Made by a program: the position numbers and the translations under genes. Shown one piece after another: positions 57,484 through 64,000 of a stretch of DNA of 64,000 nt; positions within the stretch are counted from its first letter, which is position 1; each line of letters opens with the position of its first letter. Source of the stretch: Faunimonas pinastri (GTDB lineage: Bacteria; Pseudomonadota; Alphaproteobacteria; Rhizobiales; Afifellaceae); assembly GCF_900110915.1 (NCBI RefSeq), contig NZ_FOFG01000001.1, positions 372,001 to 436,000 of the forward strand, given 5' to 3'. The notes under the pieces are model-generated. The model had not been told where the DNA came from, made no database searches, and saw only the letters and a list, made by a program, of their open reading frames with translations.

Positions 57484-58418
57484 GCGCGGTTCGCCGGGGC
57501 TGCACCGGAGCGCGTCAACGGCGTGCCGGACAGGCTGGAATGCAGGAAGAGCAGGCCCTCGGAAGCGGGCCGATCGGTGTGGTGGACGCCGAAGGTGGAG
57601 CCGGCCTTGCGGGCGGAAAGCGCGATTTCCCCCCGGTGCGCGGCAAGGCGGGCGATGTAGCGTTCGCGCAGCGATCCCGCGCTTTCCGAAAGCCACAACG
57701 CACCGCTTTCCGGATCGCGGAACTCGAAGCGCCCGTCATAGGGGAAGCTTTCCTCCGCCGGATCGGTCACTTGCAGCAGGTGCATGGTCGCGCCGATATC
57801 GGCGACGGCCCGGCAACGATTGCGGATCGTGTCGATCTCGGAAAGGCAGTCGCTGACGATCACGAGCTCGGAAAACCGCTTCACCCCACGGATATCGGGC
57901 CAGTCGGGCAGGTTTTCCGCGCGCGCGAGTGCGGCCGCGAAACGGTCGGCGGCGTTGCGGCCGAGCTGCGGCTCGACGAGGCCGGGCAGCCCCACTCGCT
58001 CGCCGCCGCGCGCCAGCATTTCGGCGGTGGCCAGCATCAGGACCACGGCGCGATCGAGCTTGCTGACGGGAGAGAGGTCGGAGCGGAAATCCATGGAGGG
58101 CGACAGATCCGCCCAGAGCCAGACCGTCTGCGAGGCCTCCCATTCGCGCTCGCGCACATAAAGGTGCTGGTCGCGGGCCGAGCGTCGCCAGTCGATGCGG
58201 CGGGCGGGCTCGCCCGGCATGTAGGGACGGAACTGCCAGAAGGTCTCGCCCGAGCCTGCGCGGCGGCGGCCATGCACGCCGAGAAGCACGTTGGCCGCCA
58301 CCCGCCGCGCCGCCACCAGCAGGTCCGGCAGGCGTGCGGCAAGGCTGCGGGCGTCGTCGGCGCGCGCGGTCGTCGGGGAATGTCGGCTGGGGGAGGTGGA
58401 CAGGCCGGTTGCCGCCAT
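57480..58418 (-). CDS. DUF58 protein
   Basis: This 312-residue protein has the DUF58 signature FRPYMPGEPARRIDWRRSARDQHLYVREREWE near residue 70-100. It continues with a VWA-like fold (VWLWADLSPSMDFRSD). DUF58 proteins pair with MoxR ATPases, which are thought to act as chaperones for metal or protein insertion. It lies 14 bases after moxR and its stop overlaps the DUF4159 gene. No membrane helix is visible. Confidence 0.92.
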   Translation of the reverse strand: MAATGLSTSPSRHSPTTARADDARSLAARLPDLLVAARRVAANVLLGVHGRRRAGSGETFWQFRPYMPGEPARRIDWRRSARDQHLYVREREWEASQTVWLWADLSPSMDFRSDLSPVSKLDRAVVLMLATAEMLARGGERVGLPGLVEPQLGRNAADRFAAALARAENLPDWPDIRGVKRFSELVIVSDCLSEIDTIRNRCRAVADIGATMHLLQVTDPAEESFPYDGRFEFRDPESGALWLSESAGSLRERYIARLAAHRGEIALSARKAGSTFGVHHTDRPASEGLLFLHSSLSGTPLTRSGAAPANRA

Positions 58419-58432
58419 GCGTGTGGGCGTGC

Positions 58433-59437
58433 CTAGAGGCAGCGCGCCGTGGCGCGGCCGATCAGGTCGCGAACGGTGATCCCCTCGGCGCGCGCGCCGA
58501 ACGTCACGGCCATGCGATGCTGCAGCACGGGAACGGCGAGGGCCGACACATCGTCCAGCGAGGGGGCGAGACGGCCACCCAGCAACGCGCGGGCGCGGAC
58601 CGTGAGCATCAGCGCCTGGCTGGCGCGTGGGCCGGGCCCCCAGGCAAGTTCGCTGGCGACCTCCGGTAGCGCCTCGCCCGGACGCAGCGCGCGCACGAGG
58701 CGGAGGATCGCTTCCACCACCTGCTCGCCCGCCGGCATCCGACGCACGAAATTCTGGATGCCCAGAAGCTCGGCGCCGTCGAGCGCCTGTTGCGGACGGC
58801 TTTCCTCCGCGCCGGTCGTGTCGAAGAGCATGCGGCGTTCGGCGTCGAGATCGGGATAGAGCACGTCGATCTGCATCAGGAAACGATCGAGCTGTGCTTC
58901 AGGCAGGGGATAGGTGCCTTCCTGCTCCAGCGGGTTCTGCGTCGCCAGCACGTGGAAGGGCGCGGGCAGATCGTGGCGCGCCCCGGCGACCGTCACATGC
59001 CGCTCCTGCATCGCCTGCAGGAGGGCGGACTGGGTGCGCGGGCTGGCGCGGTTGATCTCGTCGGCCATCAGCAGCTGTGCGAAGATCGGGCCGCGCACGA
59101 AACGGAAGGAACGCCCGCCGCCCGGCGCTTCCTCGAGGATCTCGGAACCCAGGATGTCGGACGGCATCAGATCCGGCGTGAACTGGACGCGGCCGGTATC
59201 GAGGCCGAGCACGATGCCGAGCGTTTCCACCAGCTTGGTCTTGGCAAGGCCGGGCAGGCCGACCAGCAGGCCGTGGCCGCCGGCCAGCACGGTCGTCATC
59301 GCGCGCTCGATCACCACATCCTGGCCGTAGATGACCTGGCCGATGGCGGCGCGCGCCGCCTTCAGGGTCGTGGTGATCCGGTCCGCATGCTCGACTGCGG
59401 CGTCCGCCGCGGTGATGCTGGGCTCGAATGCGCTCAT
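58433..59437 (-). CDS. MoxR-family AAA+ ATPase
   Basis: This 334-residue ATPase has Walker A GLPGLAKTKLVE, Walker B LLMADEINRASPRTQSALLQAMQE, sensor 1 ATQNPLEQEGTYPLPEAQLDRFL, all typical of MoxR/RavA-type proteins. It likely remodels or activates the DUF58 and downstream partners. It is the first gene of the four-gene minus-strand operon. The ATG at 59437 is the natural start (MSAFEPS). It is cytoplasmic. Confidence 0.94.
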   Translation of the reverse strand: MSAFEPSITAADAAVEHADRITTTLKAARAAIGQVIYGQDVVIERAMTTVLAGGHGLLVGLPGLAKTKLVETLGIVLGLDTGRVQFTPDLMPSDILGSEILEEAPGGGRSFRFVRGPIFAQLLMADEINRASPRTQSALLQAMQERHVTVAGARHDLPAPFHVLATQNPLEQEGTYPLPEAQLDRFLMQIDVLYPDLDAERRMLFDTTGAEESRPQQALDGAELLGIQNFVRRMPAGEQVVEAILRLVRALRPGEALPEVASELAWGPGPRASQALMLTVRARALLGGRLAPSLDDVSALAVPVLQHRMAVTFGARAEGITVRDLIGRATARCL

Positions 59438-59585
59438 GAAGTACCCTATTTCCCGGTCGTGCCGTCAGGTGTAGCGCCGATGGCAACTGAGTGCGACCGT
59501 TTCATTGTCGTGGCCGATTGTGTCAGCGCGCGGGCAGGGTGAAAAGCGGCAGGCGAGCGAAGGTGCAGGTTTGGAAGCCGGTGAC

Positions 59586-60305
59586 GTGAACGCAAAGGAG
59601 GCCGTGCGGCGGGAAGCGGGGATCGCGCGCGCCGCGAAGGCCGGGGAACGACCGCAGGCATCGAGCCCGCAAGACTTTTCGGCCGCCGACTTCCGCCGCC
59701 GCGTCGCCGACAGGCTCGCGGATCGCGGCGAGGCGGTGGGCGACCATTCCTTCAATCCCGGCTGGGACGCGGTGTTCCGCGAGATGAAACGTCGGCCTGC
59801 CGCCGTGCTGGTGCCGGTGGTGGATCGCGGCGCGGAGGCGACGATCCTGCTGACCCGCCGCACCGCGACCCTGCGCTCCCATGCCGGGCAGATCGCCTTC
59901 CCCGGCGGCGGCATCGACGCGACGGACGAGGGGCCGGAGGCGGCGGCGCTGCGCGAGGCGCAGGAGGAGATCGGCCTGTCGCCGGAGTTCGTTGAGCCGC
60001 TCGGTCTCGCCGCGGATTATCTCACCGGCTCCGGCTACCGCATCGCTCCGGTGCTGGCGGTGGTGCGGCCGGGCTTCACGCTGACGCTCAACCCGGACGA
60101 GGTGGCCGACGTCTTCGAAGTGCCGCTTTCCTTCCTGATGAACCCCGCCAACCATCGCCGCAACAGCCGGGAATGGCAGGGCATGACGCGGTTCTTCTTT
60201 GAAATGCCCTATCGGGACTGGCACATCTGGGGCATCACGGCCGGCATCCTGCGCATTCTCTACGAGCGCCTTTATCTCGATCCAGAAGCGGAAAGTTCTT
60301 CATGA
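59586..60305 (+). CDS. Nudix hydrolase, CoA-pyrophosphatase-like
   Basis: This 239-residue protein has the Nudix box GGGIDATDEGPEAAALREAQEEIG and the NudL-type pattern LLTRRTATLRSHAGQIAFPGG, seen in CoA pyrophosphatases. It may cleave CoA to phosphopantetheine and 3',5'-ADP. The start is uncertain: I chose GTG at 59586 after GGAAG, while a TTG at 59505 would add 27 residues. Its stop overlaps the CCA-adding enzyme start (ATGA). It diverges from moxR. Confidence 0.85.
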   Translation: MNAKEAVRREAGIARAAKAGERPQASSPQDFSAADFRRRVADRLADRGEAVGDHSFNPGWDAVFREMKRRPAAVLVPVVDRGAEATILLTRRTATLRSHAGQIAFPGGGIDATDEGPEAAALREAQEEIGLSPEFVEPLGLAADYLTGSGYRIAPVLAVVRPGFTLTLNPDEVADVFEVPLSFLMNPANHRRNSREWQGMTRFFFEMPYRDWHIWGITAGILRILYERLYLDPEAESSS

Positions 60306-61534
60306 CTGCGCAAACACGCACGGTGCGATCGCTCGCTGATGCCGAGTTCCTGGGCTGGCGCTCCACCCAGGCCGTCTTCTTCGCGCTGGGCACGACCGGC
60401 ATCGTCCGCGTGGTCGGCGGCTCCGTCCGCAACGCGCTCCTGGGCGAGCCGGTGACCGATATCGACCTCGCAACCGTGCTGCCGCCACAGGAAGTGATCA
60501 AGCGCGCCGAGGCCGCAGGGCTGAAGGCGGTGCCCACCGGCCTCGACCATGGCACGGTGACGGTCGTGGCCTTCGGCCGTCCATTCGAGGTGACGACCTT
60601 GCGCGCCGACGTGGAAACCGACGGCCGCCATGCGGTGGTGCGCTTCACCACCGACTGGGCGGAGGACGCGGCGCGGCGGGACTTCACCATGAACGCGCTC
60701 TACTGCGATCACGACGGTGAACTGTTCGATCCGCTCGGCGGCTACGACGACCTCGTCGCCCGGCAGATCCGCTTCATCGGCGATGCCGAGGATCGCATCC
60801 GCGAGGATTACCTGCGCATTCTCCGGTTCTTCCGCTTCTTCGCCTGGTACGGTCACGGCCGGCCTGATGCGGAGGGCCTGAAGGCTTCCGCGCGGCTGAA
60901 GGGCGGCATCGCGACGCTTTCCGCCGAGCGCATCTGGGCGGAGATGAAGCGCCTCATGGGGGCGCCCGATCCGACGCGCGCCATGCTGTGGATGCGCACC
61001 ACCGAGGTGCTGCAGCGCGCTCTGCCGGAAAGCTGGGGCATCGACGCACTGCACGGGATGGTCGAGGCGGAAAAGGCGGAAGGCTGGATCGCCGATCCGC
61101 TGCTTCGGCTGGAATCGATCCTGCCGCCGCATCGCGCCCGGATCGATGCACTGGCGCAGCGCCTGCGGCTTTCCCGGGGCGAGCAGGAGCGGCTGCTCGA
61201 CTGGGCCGACGCGGAGACGGCCGCCCCCGATCTCTCCGAAGCCGAGCTTGCCCGCCAGCTCTACGGCACGAGCCGCAACGGCGTGGTCGATCGCCTGAAG
61301 CTGGCGCTCGCTTCGGAGCGGGCGAAGGGTAACGAGGCTTCCGTGGAAGGATTTCGCCGGCAATTGAACACGGCGGAGGACTGGCAGAAGCCGGTGTTTC
61401 CCGTCACGGGCAAGGACCTGCTGGCGCGAGGCGTGAAGCCCGGCCCGGAGATGGGGGAGCGTCTCAGGGAGATGGAGCGGCGCTGGATCGACAGCGAGTT
61501 CACACTTGACCGGGATACGCTGCTCGGAGCCTGA
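60302..61534 (+). CDS. cca: CCA tRNA nucleotidyltransferase / poly(A) polymerase family
   Basis: This 410-residue protein has the nucleotidyltransferase core: VVGGSVRNALLGEPVTDIDLATVLPP with the DxD metal pair, and RRDFTMNALYCD. A helical RNA-binding part fills the C-terminus. In alphaproteobacteria this family adds CCA to tRNA 3' ends, though poly(A) polymerases look similar. It overlaps the Nudix gene by 4 bases, and the GH1 gene starts 9 bases after its stop. It is cytoplasmic. Confidence 0.92.
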   Translation: MTAQTRTVRSLADAEFLGWRSTQAVFFALGTTGIVRVVGGSVRNALLGEPVTDIDLATVLPPQEVIKRAEAAGLKAVPTGLDHGTVTVVAFGRPFEVTTLRADVETDGRHAVVRFTTDWAEDAARRDFTMNALYCDHDGELFDPLGGYDDLVARQIRFIGDAEDRIREDYLRILRFFRFFAWYGHGRPDAEGLKASARLKGGIATLSAERIWAEMKRLMGAPDPTRAMLWMRTTEVLQRALPESWGIDALHGMVEAEKAEGWIADPLLRLESILPPHRARIDALAQRLRLSRGEQERLLDWADAETAAPDLSEAELARQLYGTSRNGVVDRLKLALASERAKGNEASVEGFRRQLNTAEDWQKPVFPVTGKDLLARGVKPGPEMGERLREMERRWIDSEFTLDRDTLLGA

Positions 61535-61543
61535 GGACACGGG

Positions 61544-63001
61544 ATGCTGCGTTCTTCCATTCTTTCGGTCGCCGCCGCCTTCGCCACTCTTCTGATTTCC
61601 CCGTCCGCCCGCGCCGAAACACCATTCCTCTGGGGCACGTCGACGGCCGCCTATCAGGTGGAAGGCGGCTGGCAGGCGGACGGCAAGGGCCTGTCGAACT
61701 GGGACGTCTACACCAACCAGGTGAAGGTCGTGCAATCCGTCTCGGGCCGCCCCGAGACGGGCAATGTCGCCGACGATTTCTACGACCGCCCGCGCTATCT
61801 CGGCGATATCCAGCTGATGAAGAAGCTCGGCACCAATGCCTTCCGCTTCTCCATCGCCTGGTCGCGCATCTTCCCTCACGGCACCGGCACGCCAGACGAA
61901 GCGGGGCTGAAGCATTACAGCCAGTTCATCGACGATCTCCGCGCCAATGGAATCGAGCCGGTCGTCACGATCTACCATTGGGACATGCCGCAGGCGCTGG
62001 CCGACAAAGGCGGCTGGGCCAACCCGGATTCGGTGCGCTGGTACGCGCTCTACGCCGACACGTTGTTCCGGGAATTCGGCTCGCGGGTGAAGACCTTCAT
62101 CACCGTCAACGAGCCCTTCGTGGATCTCTTCATGATCCAGCCGGCGGTGCAGAGCGTCGTCAAACGCGACCCGAGCGTCGGCCTCCTGACCACGCGGAAC
62201 TACAGCCGGCAGGCGATCGCCGCGCATCACATCCTGCTCGCCAGCGCCACGGCGATCCGCGACTATCATGCCCAGAAGCTCGACGGCCGCGTCGGCATCA
62301 CGCTGAATTTCACGCCGACGATCCCGGAACAAGGGGACGATCCGGCCGACCGGAAGGCGGCGGCGATGGAGGACGAGGCGCAGAACCGCTGGTTCCTCGA
62401 CGCGATCTACAAGGGGCGTTATCCGCCCGACGTGCTGCAGGCCTATCAGGCGGCCAATCCGGAATTTCAGCCCTCAGCGGCGGACATGAAGCTGATCTCC
62501 GACAATCCGCCCGATTTTCTCGGCGCGAACTATTATTCGCCGGCCTATGTGCGAGCCGATCCGAATGCCGCGCTCGGCGCCAATTGGCTCTCGACGAACC
62601 CGGACAAGGTGCCGTCCTTCAACGGGCCGGTGCGGCCGGAATACCTGACGGAACTGCTACTTCGGTTTCGCGACCAGTACGGGAATCCGCCGGTGCTGGT
62701 GACGGAGAACGGTGCCGGGTTCGGCGAGCGGGACGAGCAGGTGGCGGGCGATATCGTCCGGGATCCGCTGCGCGCCGACTACATTCGCCGCCATGTCGAG
62801 GCCATGCTGAAGGCGCGGCAGGAAGGCGCGAACGTGCAGGGCTACTTCCTCTGGAGCCTCCTGGACAATTTCGAGTGGACGGCTGGCTACGGCAAGCGCT
62901 TCGGCATCGTCCGCGTGGATTTCGACACGCAGAAGCGCACTCTCAAGGAGAGCTTCTTCGGGTATCGGAAGCTCATCGCCGACCATCCGGACGGGCGCTA
63001 G
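61544..63001 (+). CDS. exported GH1 beta-glucosidase
   Basis: This 485-residue protein has a Sec signal peptide (SILSVAAAFATLLISPSARA) and a complete glycoside hydrolase family 1 domain. The acid/base Glu190 sits in TVNEP and the nucleophile Glu388 in VTENG. WGTSTAAYQVEG and FRFSIAWSRIFP mark the start of the barrel. GH1 enzymes cut beta-glucosides and are usually cytoplasmic in bacteria; export is uncommon. It may act on beta-glucosides in the periplasm, possibly including glucans. It lies 9 bases past the CCA gene. Confidence 0.94.
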   Translation: MLRSSILSVAAAFATLLISPSARAETPFLWGTSTAAYQVEGGWQADGKGLSNWDVYTNQVKVVQSVSGRPETGNVADDFYDRPRYLGDIQLMKKLGTNAFRFSIAWSRIFPHGTGTPDEAGLKHYSQFIDDLRANGIEPVVTIYHWDMPQALADKGGWANPDSVRWYALYADTLFREFGSRVKTFITVNEPFVDLFMIQPAVQSVVKRDPSVGLLTTRNYSRQAIAAHHILLASATAIRDYHAQKLDGRVGITLNFTPTIPEQGDDPADRKAAAMEDEAQNRWFLDAIYKGRYPPDVLQAYQAANPEFQPSAADMKLISDNPPDFLGANYYSPAYVRADPNAALGANWLSTNPDKVPSFNGPVRPEYLTELLLRFRDQYGNPPVLVTENGAGFGERDEQVAGDIVRDPLRADYIRRHVEAMLKARQEGANVQGYFLWSLLDNFEWTAGYGKRFGIVRVDFDTQKRTLKESFFGYRKLIADHPDGR

Positions 63002-63007
63002 ACCGCG

Positions 63008-63943
63008 TCATGGCCACTTCACCAAAGGCGGCATGGACGACAGGATGGAGTTGACGTTGCCGCCGGTCCGCAGCCCGAAGATCGTGCCGCGGTCGTAGAG
63101 CAGGTTGAACTCAACGTAGCGGCCCCGGCGGATCAGCTGCTCGTCGCGCTCGGCCTCCGTCCAGGGCTGGCCGAAGTTCCGCCGCACCAGTTCCGGATAC
63201 ACGCGGAGGAAGGCCTCGCCGACATCGCGGGTGAAGGCGAAGTCCGCGTCCCAGTCGCGGGAATGCAGGTAATCGAAGAAGATGCCGCCGATGCCGCGTG
63301 GCTCGTTGCGGTGCGCCAGCCAGAAATAATCGTCGCACCAGTCCTTGTAGCGGTCGTAGTCGACCTGCCCGTGCGGCTCGCATGCCGCCTGCATCGCCCG
63401 GTGGAAGGTCATGGAATCCGGGTCATCCTGCGTGCGCCGCCGGTCGAGAACCGGGGTGAGGTCCGCGCCGCCGCCGAACCATTGGCGCGTCGTCACCACC
63501 ATGCGCGTGTTCATGTGGACGGCGGGAACATGCGGGTTCCAGGGATGCGCGATCAGCGAAATGCCGGAGGCCCAGAAGCGCGGATCTTCTACCGCGCCCG
63601 GCATCTGCGCGCGAAACTCCGGCGCGAACTCGCCATGGACCGTGGAGACGTGAACGCCGACCTTTTCGAAGACGCGGCCCTTCATCACCGACATGACGCC
63701 GCCACCGCCCGGCGTGCCCGCGTGATCGACGCGATCCCACGGCGTGCGCACGAAGCGGCCGGCGGGCTGATCCGAAAGCGCCTGCCCGGGCGGCAGGTCG
63801 TCCTCCGCCGCTTCGAATGCCGCGCACATCCTGTCGCGCAGGCTTTCGAACCACGCCCGTGCGGTCGCCTTCTTCTCTTCCACGCCTTCGGGCAGCCCCA
63901 TCGCGGAAAGATCGGGGCGGTAGGCGCTCTGATTTTTGCTCAT
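63008..63943 (-). CDS. hemF: oxygen-dependent coproporphyrinogen III oxidase
   Basis: This 311-residue enzyme has the HemF blocks [24 protein letters not shown] and [22 protein letters not shown]. It converts coproporphyrinogen III to protoporphyrinogen IX with O2 in haem synthesis. It converges on the GH1 gene, 6 bases apart. The ATG at 63943 is the natural start, and its upstream region runs past the window end. Confidence 0.97.
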   Translation of the reverse strand: MSKNQSAYRPDLSAMGLPEGVEEKKATARAWFESLRDRMCAAFEAAEDDLPPGQALSDQPAGRFVRTPWDRVDHAGTPGGGGVMSVMKGRVFEKVGVHVSTVHGEFAPEFRAQMPGAVEDPRFWASGISLIAHPWNPHVPAVHMNTRMVVTTRQWFGGGADLTPVLDRRRTQDDPDSMTFHRAMQAACEPHGQVDYDRYKDWCDDYFWLAHRNEPRGIGGIFFDYLHSRDWDADFAFTRDVGEAFLRVYPELVRRNFGQPWTEAERDEQLIRRGRYVEFNLLYDRGTIFGLRTGGNVNSILSSMPPLVKWP

Positions 63944-64000
63944 GCTGGCGCTTAACTCATCCTGTTCCCTTGCGAAAGTCGCGGCTCACGCAAGGTGTTG

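Noticed and set aside
54685-57660. 991-codon ORF opposite the DUF4159 gene
   Set aside because: Antisense shadow; no domain recognised and the sense frame is well supported.
60272-62332. 686-codon ORF opposite cca and the GH1 gene
   Set aside because: Spans two genes on the other strand, has no recognisable domain and no ribosome site.

Overview
The window is about 64 kb of GC-rich, densely coded chromosome (about 63% in one gene line I counted) with many ATGA/GTGA stop-start overlaps. It looks like an alphaproteobacterium of the Hyphomicrobiales (Rhizobiales): OpgGH glucan synthesis, a rhizobial-style GlcNAc uptake locus, DUF1003 and DUF58/DUF4159 genes and many ABC importers. I cannot name the genus from sequence alone. 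I see no rRNA, phage, insertion sequence or CRISPR array.

Bases 1-10,300 form a selenium/formate region. It holds the tail of fdhD, a selenoprotein formate dehydrogenase (fdoG with an in-frame UGA and a good SECIS hairpin, fdoH, and an NrfD-type membrane subunit instead of cytochrome b556), two unknown small proteins, an orphan metQ, the selenocysteine tRNA selC, a lone receiver domain, and selA coupled to an 82-residue unknown. selB and selD are not in the window. Bases 10,300-17,400 hold a YqjD-like protein, an HSL-type esterase, an ABC exporter, a DUF1003 protein, a low-GC DUF3644-like gene with an HEPN-type Rx4H motif, and an ATP-dependent DNA ligase.

Bases 17,500-32,800 carry transport: a peptide/nickel-class importer lacking its ATPases, a TadG-like protein, a His/Gly-rich secreted protein, a minus-strand Fe/organophosphate-class importer with an MBL hydrolase, and a polyamine-class potDABC set. 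A PHO-box-like element lies between the last two. Bases 32,800-42,460 are a divergent amino-sugar regulon: nagK, a GntR regulator, a SIS-domain protein and nagA on the minus strand, facing a sugar ABC importer with an oxidoreductase on the plus strand. Two related 17-bp sites in the divergent gap are probable operators.

Bases 42,460-64,000 contain opgGH, a membrane protein of unknown function, a metallophosphoesterase, two Nudix hydrolases, a glutathionyl-hydroquinone reductase, a GNAT acetyltransferase, an MHS-family transporter with a large insertion, a MoxR-DUF58-DUF4159 cluster, a CCA-adding enzyme, an exported GH1 beta-glucosidase and hemF. The best candidates for something new are the HEPN/DUF3644 gene, the unusual formate dehydrogenase operon with its small unknown partners, and the MBL-linked importer.
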